Notes: generated from the letters alone by a model not told the origin. Positions 46,023 through 55,224 are shown, counted from the first letter of the stretch. The stretch: DNA of 64,000 nt from Propionimicrobium lymphophilum DSM 4903 (GCF_000423485.1 NZ_AUIB01000001.1:310001-374000), one strand, 5' to 3'. Numbers and translations: made by a program.

Positions 46023-47364
46023 TATTCTCCTCCGAATACTGCTGACGATATTCACCCGGAGTTACTCCGACGTGTTTCTTAAATACTCTGGAAAAGTAGT
46101 TTTCTGGCTGGAACTTGAGCGCACTAGCGATGCGAGAGATCGGTTTATCGGTATGCGCGAGTATCATCTTGGCCTTTTCTAGGCGCTTCGCTGTGACGTA
46201 TTGAATGAACGTGCTGCCCGTGTGGTTTCTGAAGGTTCTAGAGAAGTGCGAGTGTGAACAGTTCAGGTATTCCGCGCCGTCCTCGACGGTCAGAAAAGCG
46301 GTCGGATCCTTCTCTATCTCGTTCAACAGTGTGTTGACCGTGCGCTCTTGCACCTTCAGCGTGGGTTCCATCAGGTTGTGCAATGCGATGAGTAGGTTCT
46401 CGCAGTACCTGAAGGAATCGTAACGGTTCATCTCGCGCTTGGTGCGCATCCTGTGCTGAATGACCATCTGCGAAATATCGCGTCCAGTGCTCACGGAGTC
46501 GCTGCTCGCGATGCCGATCAGCACATCCTCAAAGCGTGCTATGTCGGTTGTTTTCATTTTCATGATCCAACTCGGCAGGGTGGCATCGAGGAATTGTTCG
46601 AGCACCTGCATGTTCGCGCCCAGATCGCGGCGAAGGACGTTTCCGGTTATCAGGTACGGGTCGAGGATGGAATCGAGCGCATCGTTTTTTTGCGTGATCG
46701 GGCGTAGCGGAAGCGCCTTATGGGTTAGCCTGCCCGCAAGCAGCGGAGCGAACCTGTCTTTTCTCTCCACGTCAGGCACGGAGTTGAGGCGTCCGTAGAT
46801 TGGGCTAGGAGCCAGGATAGTGAGCTTCTTGCCGTTGTTTCCGATCTTTTCGTTAACCATCTTGATAATGGCATCGGCGCTGCGATGAATGGTCTCTAGA
46901 TTGACGGTGTTGACGTCACGAATCAGATCTTCAGTCTCATCCGGAATAGCGAACTGGCCTTTGTTAGGCAAAATTTCCTTCGGCATCCGCTCGTTTCGCA
47001 TCAGCACTTGACCGGCGAGAACCGCTCCGATGAATCTTTCGTCCGAGACGATGGGCACCGCAAAGTCGACTAATCCGGCGTGGCACTTGTAAACAACCGG
47101 GCGGCCGTCCAGTGCGCCCTGCAACCCGCCGTGTGCGTCACAACTCATACAGCGCTTACGCACCCACGGGTCTCTACGCAGCAACTGGCAGAGCGCGGAG
47201 AAGCCCGAAGCATCGGTGATGGAACGGCCCATGGAGTCAACGGTGATCATTCCCAGGCCGGTCTCCGCAGCGAATTCGTCTTGAATTTTTTGCAGCTTCT
47301 CGATGTCGATTACGTCGCGGAGGCTCAGATTGCCGATGCCCGAAAGCTTAATTAGCTCTGCCAC
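46015..47364 (-). CDS. pocR: PocR-domain AraC-family transcriptional regulator
   Basis: 449 residues. The N-terminal PocR sensory domain (about 15-175) carries a cysteine set (CQLLRRDPWVRKRCMSCDAH and YKCHAGLVDFAVP). The C-terminal AraC/XylS DNA-binding domain (about 345-445) has two helix-turn-helix motifs, ending with the family's NYFSRVFKKHVGVTPGEYR. PocR controls pdu and cob genes in response to propanediol in enterobacteria. It is embedded in the pdu locus, overlapping pduV by 13 bases, so it probably activates both divergent pdu arms. Confidence 0.9.
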   Translation of the reverse strand: MAELIKLSGIGNLSLRDVIDIEKLQKIQDEFAAETGLGMITVDSMGRSITDASGFSALCQLLRRDPWVRKRCMSCDAHGGLQGALDGRPVVYKCHAGLVDFAVPIVSDERFIGAVLAGQVLMRNERMPKEILPNKGQFAIPDETEDLIRDVNTVNLETIHRSADAIIKMVNEKIGNNGKKLTILAPSPIYGRLNSVPDVERKDRFAPLLAGRLTHKALPLRPITQKNDALDSILDPYLITGNVLRRDLGANMQVLEQFLDATLPSWIMKMKTTDIARFEDVLIGIASSDSVSTGRDISQMVIQHRMRTKREMNRYDSFRYCENLLIALHNLMEPTLKVQERTVNTLLNEIEKDPTAFLTVEDGAEYLNCSHSHFSRTFRNHTGSTFIQYVTAKRLEKAKMILAHTDKPISRIASALKFQPENYFSRVFKKHVGVTPGEYRQQYSEENNA

Positions 47365-47786
47365 AGCACCTCCCGCAGCTCGTCGAGGCCTCTGCCTGTG
47401 ACGGCGTCAGTGACGAATATTGGGCTAGCCCCACCTTGGGCGAGGGTCTGTTTTGCATTTTCGATCTGCTCTTCGGTTGCGTTGTCTGCTTTCGTGACTA
47501 CGCCCCAAACCGGGGGAGCGAACGTTCCTGCGATGCCTGGAGGCATCCGGGTCTCGGGCGCAGTCGGGTCCACGAGCAACAAAACGATGCCCACGCTGTT
47601 GGCGCTTACCTGAAGAGCCGACCAAAATCTACCGTGATCGAAGTACTCCCCAGGAGTGTCAACAATGTTGCCAAGAGCCTCGATCGCCTGCGTTTTAGCG
47701 TACTTAATTGAGGCGTCATTAAGCCTCTGACAGAGCGTCGTTTTGCCAGCCGTGATACTCCCAATGAGCAGAATTGTATCCGACAT
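47352..47786 (-). CDS. pduV: EutP/PduV-family small GTPase-like protein
   Basis: 144 residues with P-loop GSITAGKTT (about residues 8-16), TPGEYFDH in place of a switch II motif and TKADN as the G4 motif. EutP/PduV proteins accompany diol- and ethanolamine-utilising microcompartments; PduV has been proposed to link compartments to filaments, EutP is reported as an acetate kinase. It lies between pduU and the regulator; start overlaps the pduU stop by one base. Confidence 0.85.
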   Translation of the reverse strand: MSDTILLIGSITAGKTTLCQRLNDASIKYAKTQAIEALGNIVDTPGEYFDHGRFWSALQVSANSVGIVLLLVDPTAPETRMPPGIAGTFAPPVWGVVTKADNATEEQIENAKQTLAQGGASPIFVTDAVTGRGLDELREVLWQS

Positions 47787-48142
47787 TACGTTCTGGTTAT
47801 TTGGGTGGGGGTGAATCCGAGCACATTTTCGAGGGTGTCCACTACGCTGCGTAGCGACGACTCCACGCTTGCCAGGACGCCCGTGATGACCACCGCGCCG
47901 GAAAACCTGTCCACGAAAGCCAGTTCAACTGCAGACGCCTTAGTGGCAATGTCTGCCGCGATAATTGCGCCTTCACCAGGGGTAATAGTGAAGATTCCGA
48001 TGGCCCCATTGTGATCACTAGTTAGGCCAATCTTCTGGTATAGACTCTCGTCGGGGTTAGCGATGACGTGCGCAAGGGTGACCTGTTTGCCCGGCACAAA
48101 TTCCTGGATTATTCGCTGCTTTGCGAAGACTTCGTCACTCAT
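47786..48142 (-). CDS. pduU: BMC shell protein of the PduU/EutS type
   Basis: 118 residues, circularly permuted BMC domain. The N-terminal [21 protein letters not shown] forms the extra beta-barrel segment typical of EutS/PduU, followed by [22 protein letters not shown] and [18 protein letters not shown]. It forms hexamers that may cap or bridge the shell facets. First gene of the minus-strand arm; GGAG lies 6 bases before the ATG. Confidence 0.92.
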   Translation of the reverse strand: MSDEVFAKQRIIQEFVPGKQVTLAHVIANPDESLYQKIGLTSDHNGAIGIFTITPGEGAIIAADIATKASAVELAFVDRFSGAVVITGVLASVESSLRSVVDTLENVLGFTPTQITRT

Positions 48143-48208
48143 TTCACTCCATCGTCGTTTGCTTCATGGTATGCCGTGAAAACCGGTTTCCTTAAGCCTG
48201 AGCAGGAA

Positions 48209-48281
48209 TTTGTACAAAGGTGCCTGTTTTGTTTCATCAGAGTTGGCGTATTGTCAAATACAAGTTGCCTGTAATTGCAGG
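48209..48281. promoter_or_regulatory. Divergent control region between pduU and pduA
   Basis: The 162-base divergent spacer holds: a perfect palindrome TTTGTACAAA (48209-48218); TGCCTGT repeated at 48221-48227 and 48266-48272, 45 bases apart; and the palindrome-like CCTGTAATTGCAGG (48268-48281) just before the pduA ribosome-binding site. Such spaced direct repeats suit an AraC-type (PocR) dimer. Assignment is inferred. Confidence 0.45.
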
Positions 48282-48304
48282 TGCCCACAGACAAAGGAGT
48301 TCTG

Positions 48305-48583
48305 ATGCAAGAAGCACTCGGCATGGTTGAAACCAAAGGTTTCGTCGGGGCCGTAGAAGCTGCAGACGCAATGGTCAAAGCAGCAAATGTGACGCTTTGC
48401 GGCAGCGAAAAAATCGGCGCCGGCTTCGTCACAGTTACTGTCAGAGGCGATGTAGGCGCAGTTAAGGCAGCTGTTGACGCAGGTGCCGCATCCGCGTCTC
48501 GAGTTGGCGAACTTGTAAGTCAGCACGTGATCGCTCGTCCGCACGGCGATGTAGAGACCATCCTTCCAAAGAACGCGGAGTAA
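48305..48583 (+). CDS. pduA: BMC-H hexameric shell protein PduA
   Basis: 92 residues, canonical BMC domain: [40 protein letters not shown] and [11 protein letters not shown]. It forms the main shell facets with a central pore for the diol. Very similar to the PduJ copy at 55280. ATG 48305 has AAGGAG 6 bases upstream; an upstream in-frame start would add ten non-conserved residues. Confidence 0.95.
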   Translation: MQEALGMVETKGFVGAVEAADAMVKAANVTLCGSEKIGAGFVTVTVRGDVGAVKAAVDAGAASASRVGELVSQHVIARPHGDVETILPKNAE

Positions 48584-48586
48584 AAA

Positions 48587-49366
48587 ATGTCCAATGAATT
48601 AGTTGACCAGGTAATGAAGGAAGTAATGAAGCAGATGGGTAGCGAGGAAAAGCCCGCAAGCTCTTCATTTAAGGTAAATCCCGGTATCACCGAGTTTGTC
48701 GGTACCGCAGAGGGCGACACTATCGGCCTCGTTATTGCAAACCTGGACGCTCAGGTAGCTAAGCTGTTCGGGCTCGACAAGAAGTACCGCTCAATCGGTA
48801 TTCTCGGTGCACGCACCGGCGCCGGCCCACAGATTTTCGCAGCCGATGAGGCAGTCAAAGCCACCAACACTGAGATCGTAAAGATCGAGCTTCCCCGAGA
48901 CACCAAGGGCGGGGCAGGCCACGGTTCGTTGGTGGTTTTTGCGGCTGAGGATGTTTCCGACGCCCGCCGCGCCGTAGAGGTAGCTCTCGAAGACATCGAC
49001 CGCACCTTCGGTGATGTCTGGGGCAACGACGCGGGCCACCTGGAATTCCAGTACACAGCCCGCGCCTCGCATGCGTTGAACATGGCATTCGGTGCCCCGA
49101 TCGGCAAGAGCTTCGGTATCACCGTTGGCGCCCCCGCCGCCATCGGCGTCGTGCTGGCTGATACCGCAGTTAAGGCATCGACCATCGACGTCGTGTCGCT
49201 CGCCACGCCGACCAACGGCCAGAGCTTCTCCAACGAGGTCACCGCTACCTTCAGCGGCGATTCCGGAGCTGTTCGCCAGGCGATTATCGCCGCTCGCGAG
49301 GTCGGCATCAAGCTGCTCGGCGCGCTCGGTGATACCCCGACTTCGACCACCACTCCGTACATTTAA
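48587..49366 (+). CDS. pduB: BMC-T trimeric shell protein PduB
   Basis: 259 residues, two fused BMC domains (about 35-130 and 145-250), the PduB/EutL-type tandem protein forming trimers with gated pores. The N-terminal MSNELVDQVMKEVMKQMG is a short amphipathic helix; in pdu systems the PduB N-terminus links shell and enzyme core. It starts 3 bases after pduA. Confidence 0.93.
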   Translation: MSNELVDQVMKEVMKQMGSEEKPASSSFKVNPGITEFVGTAEGDTIGLVIANLDAQVAKLFGLDKKYRSIGILGARTGAGPQIFAADEAVKATNTEIVKIELPRDTKGGAGHGSLVVFAAEDVSDARRAVEVALEDIDRTFGDVWGNDAGHLEFQYTARASHALNMAFGAPIGKSFGITVGAPAAIGVVLADTAVKASTIDVVSLATPTNGQSFSNEVTATFSGDSGAVRQAIIAAREVGIKLLGALGDTPTSTTTPYI

Positions 49367-49378
49367 AGAGGACGCTAA

Positions 49379-51040
49379 ATGAGATCAAAGAGGTTTGAGG
49401 CTCTCGATGCGCGTCCCGTCAACCAGGACGGGTTCGTCACCGAGTGGCCAGAAGTTGGTCTAATCGCGATTGATTCGCCTAGCGACCCTAAGCCGTCGAT
49501 CAAGATCGAAAACGGTGAGGTCGTCGAAATGGACGGTAAGCGAGTCGACGAGTTTGACATGCTCGATTCGTTCATCGCTCGTTACGGCATCAACCTGGAA
49601 AATGCCGAAAAGGCGATGTCCGTTGATTCCGTCGACATGGCTCGGATGCTTTGTGACATCAACGTTCCGCGTGCAGACGTTATCGCTTTAACTACTGCCA
49701 TGACCCCGGCCAAGCTGACCGAGGTCATCAGCAACATGAGCGTGCTGGAAATGATGATGGGCGTCACGAAGATGCGCGCCCGCAAGAAGCCGGCTAACCA
49801 GTGCCACGTGACTAACGTCGCCGACAACCCGGTGCAGATTGCGGCAGATGCCGCAGAGGCTGCACTTCGTGGCTTCGCTGAGATGGAGACCACGATGGGT
49901 GTCGCCCGTTACGCTCCGTTCAACGCGATTTCGTTGATGGTTGGCGCTCAGACTGGCCGTCCGGGCATTCTCACGCAGTGCTCCTCTGAGGAAGCTACTG
50001 AGCTTCAGCTCGGTATGCGCAGCCTAACGGCTTACGCTGAGACCGTTTCGGTGTACGGCACTGAGGACGTCTTCATGGACGGCGACGACACTCCATGGTC
50101 GAAGGCTTTCCTAGCTTCCTGCTACGCCTCTCGCGGCATGAAGATGCGTTTCACTTCGGGCACCGGTTCTGAGGTTCAGATGGGCTTTGCCGAGGGCAAG
50201 TCGATGCTTTACCTTGAGTCCCGCTGCTTGTTCGTCACGCGTGCTGCCGGCTCGCAGGGCATCCAGAACGGTTCCGTTTCTTGCATTGGTGTTCCTGCTG
50301 CTGTTCCAGGCGGTATCCGTGCGGTTCTCGGCGAGAACCTGATTGCCATGATGCTCGACCTGGAATGCGCATCCAGTAACGACCAGACGTTCACGCACTC
50401 CGATCTGCGCCGTTCGGCTCGTACTCTGATGCAGTTCGTTCCGGGTACCGACTTCATCTGCTCCGGTTACTCTTCAACCCCGAACTACGACAACATGTTC
50501 GCTGGTTCAAACTGGGATGCCGAAGACTTCGACGACTGGAATATCATCCAGCGTGACCTTCGTGTCGACGGTGGCTTGAACCCTGTCGAAGAAGATGACG
50601 TGGTTGCGGCACGTAACAAGGCGGCCCGTGCTCTGCAGGCAACCTTCCGTGGCCTGGGCCTGCCTGCCATCACCGATGAAGAGGTTGAGGCAGCCACCTA
50701 CGCTAACGGCTCGAAGGATATGCCGAAGCGTGATGTCGTTGAGGACCTTAAGGCTTGCGCCGAAGTCCTCGAGCGTGGCCTTACCGGCCTGGACGTCTGC
50801 AAGGCTCTCTACGAGGGTGGCTTCGACGACGTCGCAAAGGCGATCTTCGATCTCAACGTCCAGCGTTGCGCGGGCGACTACCTGCACACCTCGGCGATCT
50901 TCGACGAGAACTGGGGCGTTGACTCTGCAGTTAACAACCCGAACAGCTACGAGGGCCCGATGACCGGCTACCAGATCAGTGAAGAGCGCTGGGAGCAGAT
51001 CAAGACCATCCGCAACGCGGTAAGCCCGGAAAGCATCTGA
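49379..51040 (+). CDS. pduC: Diol/glycerol dehydratase large subunit PduC
   Basis: 553-residue TIM-barrel subunit of adenosylcobalamin-dependent propanediol (or glycerol) dehydratase, which turns 1,2-propanediol into propionaldehyde. N-terminal KRFEALDARPVNQDGFV, central RYAPFNAISLMVGAQTGRPG, TGSGSEVQMGFAEGKSMLYLE-like TGTGSEVQMGFAEGK and SCIGVPAAVPGG are strongly conserved. Glycerol versus propanediol preference cannot be told from motifs alone. Spaced 12 bases from pduB. Confidence 0.97.
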   Translation: MRSKRFEALDARPVNQDGFVTEWPEVGLIAIDSPSDPKPSIKIENGEVVEMDGKRVDEFDMLDSFIARYGINLENAEKAMSVDSVDMARMLCDINVPRADVIALTTAMTPAKLTEVISNMSVLEMMMGVTKMRARKKPANQCHVTNVADNPVQIAADAAEAALRGFAEMETTMGVARYAPFNAISLMVGAQTGRPGILTQCSSEEATELQLGMRSLTAYAETVSVYGTEDVFMDGDDTPWSKAFLASCYASRGMKMRFTSGTGSEVQMGFAEGKSMLYLESRCLFVTRAAGSQGIQNGSVSCIGVPAAVPGGIRAVLGENLIAMMLDLECASSNDQTFTHSDLRRSARTLMQFVPGTDFICSGYSSTPNYDNMFAGSNWDAEDFDDWNIIQRDLRVDGGLNPVEEDDVVAARNKAARALQATFRGLGLPAITDEEVEAATYANGSKDMPKRDVVEDLKACAEVLERGLTGLDVCKALYEGGFDDVAKAIFDLNVQRCAGDYLHTSAIFDENWGVDSAVNNPNSYEGPMTGYQISEERWEQIKTIRNAVSPESI

Positions 51041-51047
51041 GGTAATC

Positions 51048-51728
51048 ATGGACCAATCAACGCTTAAAAGCCTTATCGAAAAGGTAGTTTCTGAGGTTGT
51101 CGCCGGCCAGGCGAGCAAGCACGCACCGGCACCCAAGTCTGAGAAGCCTGAGTCCAAGGCGATCAGCTACTCAGATCCCGGCGATATCGAGGTTGTTGAG
51201 ACCGGCGTAGCCGAGCGCGGTACCGACCCGAAGGAAGTCGTAATCGGTCTTTCTCCGGCATTCGGCACTGAGCTGACTAGCACGATCATCGGCCTGAAGC
51301 ACGGCGAGGTTCTTCGCCAGATCTGCGCAGGTATCGAGGAAGAGGGCCTGAACTACAGGTTCATCAAGGTGTACCGCACCGCAGACGTCGCTTTCATCGG
51401 TCTGGACGCAGCAAAGCTGTCCGGATCCGGAATCGGCATTGGTTTGCAGTCCCGCGGCACATCGATCATCCACCAGCGCGACCTGGCACCGCTGAGCAAC
51501 CTCGAGCTGTTCAGCCAGGCACCGTTGATGGACCTTGAGACCTTCCGCGCGCTAGGCCGTAACGCCGCGCAGTACGCCAAGGGTCTGTCGCCCAACCCGG
51601 TACCGATTCGTAACGACCAGATGGCTCGTCCGAAGTACCAGGCTGTTGCGGCTCTGCTGCACAACAAGGAAACCCGACTGACTGACACGCACAAGAAGGC
51701 GCAAGCAGTCACCATTAAGTACAAGTGA
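51048..51728 (+). CDS. pduD: Diol dehydratase medium subunit PduD
   Basis: 226 residues. The N-terminal MDQSTLKSLIEKVVSEVVAG is an amphipathic encapsulation helix followed by a charged linker, then the conserved core (VVIGLSPAFGTELT, GIEEEGLNYRFIKVYRT, SGSGIGIGLQSRGT). It binds the cobalamin together with PduC. The next gene overlaps at 51725-51728 only if the upstream GTG is used. Confidence 0.96.
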   Translation: MDQSTLKSLIEKVVSEVVAGQASKHAPAPKSEKPESKAISYSDPGDIEVVETGVAERGTDPKEVVIGLSPAFGTELTSTIIGLKHGEVLRQICAGIEEEGLNYRFIKVYRTADVAFIGLDAAKLSGSGIGIGLQSRGTSIIHQRDLAPLSNLELFSQAPLMDLETFRALGRNAAQYAKGLSPNPVPIRNDQMARPKYQAVAALLHNKETRLTDTHKKAQAVTIKYK

Positions 51729-51736
51729 GGCAAAGC

Positions 51737-52276
51737 ATGAACCAAGAAGAACTGATCCGTCAGATCATGTCTGAGGTCATGAAAGACCTCGGAAGTAACA
51801 ACGTCGAATTCACCAAGAATTCTCCGGCACCTTCAACTTCTTCCGCTCCAGTATCTTCAGGCACGAAGTTGACTGTGGCAGACTATCCGCTGGCGCAGAA
51901 GCACCCGGATAGGGTTAAGTCCAACACCGGCAAGGTGCTGTCTGATCTGACCTTCGAGAAGGTTAAGAGCGGAGAGTTGAAGGCGGACGACTTCAAGATT
52001 TCGGCTGACACCCTTGAGCTGCAGGCCGAGGTCGCTGAAGCGGCTGGACGTCCGACGCTGGCGCGTAACCTTCGTCGCGCTGCAGAGCTGATCGCGATTC
52101 CCGACGATCGTCTTCTGGAGATCTACGACGCTCTACGTCCTTACCGAAGCAGCAAGCAGGAACTGCTTGACATCGCAGACGAGTTGCAGAACGTACACAA
52201 GGCCGCCATCTCGGCAGACTTCGTGCGCGAGGCAGCTGACGTTTACGAGAAGCGCGACCGTCTGCGTCGCGACTAA
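51737..52276 (+). CDS. pduE: Diol dehydratase small subunit PduE
   Basis: 179 residues. N-terminal MNQEELIRQIMSEVMKDLG encapsulation-type helix, a Ser/Pro-rich linker, then DYPLAQKHPDRV, LTFEKVKSGEL and the C-terminal helices ending in RPYRSSKQELLDIADEL. ATG 51737 is preferred over GTG 51725 because GAGG lies 7 bases upstream and it gives the family N-terminus. Confidence 0.95.
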   Translation: MNQEELIRQIMSEVMKDLGSNNVEFTKNSPAPSTSSAPVSSGTKLTVADYPLAQKHPDRVKSNTGKVLSDLTFEKVKSGELKADDFKISADTLELQAEVAEAAGRPTLARNLRRAAELIAIPDDRLLEIYDALRPYRSSKQELLDIADELQNVHKAAISADFVREAADVYEKRDRLRRD

Positions 52277-52285
52277 GGAGTCGAA

Positions 52286-54097
52286 ATGTCTGTAGTGGCA
52301 GGAATAGATATCGGCAACGCAACCACCGAGGTTGCGCTGGCGCGTCGTCGCGGCCCCGATCTTGAATTCCTCGCGTCCTCTACGGTCAGAACGACTGGCA
52401 TGAAGGGCACCAAAGACAACATCAAGGGTGTCTTTGGTGGTCTTAAAGATGCCCTCGGAAAGGCAGAGCTTAACCTCGACGACGTCGATCTGGTGCGGAT
52501 CAACGAAGCCGCACCAGTTATCGGCGACGTCGCGATGGAGACGATCACTGAAACGATCATCACCGAATCGACGATGATCGGTCACAACCCGTCCACACCG
52601 GGCGGGTTGGGCATCGGTGTCGGCACCACGATAAGCATCGACGATCTGGCCTCTGCTAACCAGGGGCCATACATCGTCGTTATTGACCGCAGCCACGATT
52701 TCGCGGATGCCGCGCAAACAATCAATAACGCTTCGGCGAAGGTTGCCGGCGCGATTTGCGAACTCGATGACGGTGTTCTGGTGCACAACCGGCTCGATGA
52801 GAAGATCCCGATCGTTGACGAGGTTGCCTACATCGATAAGGTGCCTTTAGGGATGTTGGCCGCGGTGGAGGTGGCCGATGTTGGTCGAATCGTGGAGACG
52901 CTGTCCAATCCGTACGGCATCGCCACTCTCTTCGAGCTCAGTTCCGAAGACACCAAGCAGGTAGTACCGTTGGCCCGCTCGCTGGTTGGCAACCGCTCCG
53001 CAGTTGTCATCAAGACCCCGAAGGGAGACGTCAAGGAACGCAGGATTCCTGCGGGCAAGTTGACGTTTCACGGGCCTACCAGGAAGAACACCAGTTTCGT
53101 CGAAGTTGATGTCGATAACGGTGCAGAGAAGATCATGGCGGCCCTCGGTGAGGTGACTGATGTCACCGACATCACGGGCGAACCGGGCACCAACGTCGGT
53201 GGAATGATGGAACAGGTTCGAGTATCGATGGGCACGCTCACCGGTCAGAACCCGAAGGACATCAAGATTACCGATCTGTTGGCGATTGATACCCGCACTC
53301 CTAAGCAGGTTGCGGGCGGTATCGCTAACGAGTTTTCGATGGAAGCTGCCGTCGGTATAGCCGTCATGGTGCACGCCGATCGGCTGCAGATGCAGATGAT
53401 TGCCGACGAGATTTCTGCTGAAATAGGCATTCCCGTCGAGGTGGGTGGCGTTGAGGCAGACATGGCCATTCAGGGTGCATTGACAACTCCTGGTGTTGCT
53501 GCCCCGATCGCGGTTTTGGATATGGGTGCGGGCTCCACAGATGCGTCTGTAATGCATGCGGATGGTTCGATCGTTTCGACCCACCTTGCCGGTGCAGGCA
53601 ATATGGTGACGTTGATGATAAAGACCGAACTCGGCCTTTCTGATACGCACATTGCCGAGGACATCAAGCGCTATCCTCTGGCCAAGGTGGAAACGATTTT
53701 TTCCATCAGGCATGAGGACGGTACGGTCCAGTTCTTCAACGACCCGCTACCGCCGGAGACGTTCGCTAGGGTCGTAATCATGAAGCCCGATGGTTTGGTT
53801 CCTCTGGACATCGATCTGCCTGTCGAGACTATCGGGCAGGTGAGAATCCGCGCTAAGCAGCAGGTGTTCGTCACAAACGCGGTGCGTGCTTTGCGCAAGG
53901 TCAGCCCGACAGAGAACGTGCGAGACATCGATTTCGTTGTTTTAGTTGGTGGTTCCGCTCTCGACTTCGAGATTCCCCAGCTCGTAACTCATGCGCTGGC
54001 CGACTATCGAGTCGTCGCAGGACGCGCAAACATCCGGGGCAGCGAGGGCCCACGAAACGCGGTAGCAACCGGCCTAGCCCTGAGTTGGGAGGGCTAA
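52286..54097 (+). CDS. pduG: Diol dehydratase reactivase large subunit PduG
   Basis: 603 residues. Exchanges damaged cobalamin for fresh coenzyme in an ATP-dependent, chaperone-like way. Actin/Hsp70-like ATPase motifs: VAGIDIGNATTEVALA at the N-terminus, VLDMGAGSTDASVM near residue 410 and LVGGSALDFEIP near the C-terminus. AAGGAG lies 7 bases before ATG. Its partner pduH starts directly after the stop. Confidence 0.96.
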   Translation: MSVVAGIDIGNATTEVALARRRGPDLEFLASSTVRTTGMKGTKDNIKGVFGGLKDALGKAELNLDDVDLVRINEAAPVIGDVAMETITETIITESTMIGHNPSTPGGLGIGVGTTISIDDLASANQGPYIVVIDRSHDFADAAQTINNASAKVAGAICELDDGVLVHNRLDEKIPIVDEVAYIDKVPLGMLAAVEVADVGRIVETLSNPYGIATLFELSSEDTKQVVPLARSLVGNRSAVVIKTPKGDVKERRIPAGKLTFHGPTRKNTSFVEVDVDNGAEKIMAALGEVTDVTDITGEPGTNVGGMMEQVRVSMGTLTGQNPKDIKITDLLAIDTRTPKQVAGGIANEFSMEAAVGIAVMVHADRLQMQMIADEISAEIGIPVEVGGVEADMAIQGALTTPGVAAPIAVLDMGAGSTDASVMHADGSIVSTHLAGAGNMVTLMIKTELGLSDTHIAEDIKRYPLAKVETIFSIRHEDGTVQFFNDPLPPETFARVVIMKPDGLVPLDIDLPVETIGQVRIRAKQQVFVTNAVRALRKVSPTENVRDIDFVVLVGGSALDFEIPQLVTHALADYRVVAGRANIRGSEGPRNAVATGLALSWEG

Positions 54098-54466
54098 ATG
54101 CGAAACGTTCCGGCCCAGGTGCCAACAATCAAACTCCACGCGAACTCCAAGATCACCGACGATCAGTTGACTCAGGTGTTGCTTGGAGTTGAAGAGGAGA
54201 GCGTACCCATTGAGGTCGTTCGTGAAGACGAGCTCAACCCGCTCGAACTGGCCCACAACGCAGCGATTGCTTCGAGTTTGGGTATCGGCATCGGTATATC
54301 GCTGGACTACGTAGTAGTGACGACGGAGAAGTTGCCCACTGAGCGGCCATACATGGCCACCTGGTTGGGTGATAGCTGGATCAACGACCGCCACGTGGGG
54401 GAAAACGCCGCACGGTTGGTCAAAAGGACGCCGCTACTGCGGCTAGCTTTGGAAAGGAGTGCTTAA
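54098..54466 (+). CDS. pduH: Diol dehydratase reactivase small subunit PduH
   Basis: 122 residues, related in fold to the medium dehydratase subunit: GVEEESVPIEVV, AHNAAIASSLGIGIGI and the C-terminal LVKRTPLL. Forms a heterotetramer with PduG. Starts on the base after the pduG stop and overlaps the next gene by one base (TAATG). Confidence 0.93.
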   Translation: MRNVPAQVPTIKLHANSKITDDQLTQVLLGVEEESVPIEVVREDELNPLELAHNAAIASSLGIGIGISLDYVVVTTEKLPTERPYMATWLGDSWINDRHVGENAARLVKRTPLLRLALERSA

Positions 54467-55224
54467 TGCAGGCGCTAGGAACCATCGAAACGCTTGGGAT
54501 GGTCGCAGCTATCGCAGCAGCCGATGCAGCGGCTAAAGCCGCAAACGTTGAGCTGATCGGCTACGAGCTGACTCGCGGCGGCGGTTATGTCAACGTCAAG
54601 GTGCAGGGCGCGGTCGACGCGGTCCAGTCTTCTATGGACGCAGCCAAGATGGCAGCCGAAAGGATCAGCAAAGTGATCAGCTTGTCGGTCATCGCCAGGC
54701 CAAGCTCTCAGATGGAAAAGATTATTTTCAGTGCTGACACAGTCGGTGCTGGAGCTCCTGAGCCACAGAAGGCTCAGGAGACAAAGGAAACTAAGGCTCC
54801 TCAGCAGGCGAAGGTCGCAGCTCCCAAGGCTCCGGCTGTAAAGGTCTCGGCCACGAAGGTCGCAGCTCCCAAGGCTCCGGCTGTAAAGGTCTCGGCCACG
54901 AAGGTCGCAGCTCCCAAGGCTCCGGCTGCAAAGGCCTCGACCACGAAGGCAGTTGCCACCAAGACTGAGAGCATAACGACTTCGGCCGCTAAGCCTGAGC
55001 TACAAAAAGCTCCGGCTGTGAAAGCCGAGGCTCCCAAAACGGAAAAGCTAAAGTCTGAATCGAAGCCGAATAGCCAGCCGGCAAAGTCCGAGTCTGGCGA
55101 GAAGGCTACGACGAAGGCGAGCACTCAGCAGCCTAAGGCTGCTCCGGTGAAGAAAGAAACCGCGACCAGCAGGCCGGCGGCTAAGAATAATCACGCCACT
55201 CGCAAGGTGGCCGCTAAAAAATAG
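54466..55224 (+). CDS. pduK: BMC-H shell protein with long basic H1-like tail (PduK position)
   Basis: 252 residues, nearly three times a standard BMC-H. The first about 90 residues are a BMC domain (ALGTIETLGMVAAIAAADAA, VQGAVDAVQSSM, SLSVIARPSSQME). The remaining 160 residues are low-complexity Lys/Ala/Pro/Thr sequence with three near-identical 15-residue repeats of KVAAPKAP...KVSAT and further PKAP-like units, highly basic, resembling histone H1 tails or bacterial nucleic-acid-binding tails. The position between pduH and pduJ is that of PduK, whose normal extension is shorter. The tail may project into the lumen or cytosol to bind cargo, nucleic acid or polyphosphate; this is inference. 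Confidence 0.9.
   Translation: MQALGTIETLGMVAAIAAADAAAKAANVELIGYELTRGGGYVNVKVQGAVDAVQSSMDAAKMAAERISKVISLSVIARPSSQMEKIIFSADTVGAGAPEPQKAQETKETKAPQQAKVAAPKAPAVKVSATKVAAPKAPAVKVSATKVAAPKAPAAKASTTKAVATKTESITTSAAKPELQKAPAVKAEAPKTEKLKSESKPNSQPAKSESGEKATTKASTQQPKAAPVKKETATSRPAAKNNHATRKVAAKK
54811..54945 (+). repeat. Three tandem 45-bp repeats within the PduK-like gene
   Basis: Units at 54811-54855, 54856-54900 and 54901-54945 each begin AAGGTCGCAGCTCCCAAGGC. The first two appear identical; the third has a few substitutions. Repeat number may vary between strains. Confidence 0.95.

Noticed and set aside
54811-54945. CRISPR-like array
   Set aside because: The 45-bp repeats are contiguous, in frame and without spacers; they encode the protein tail.
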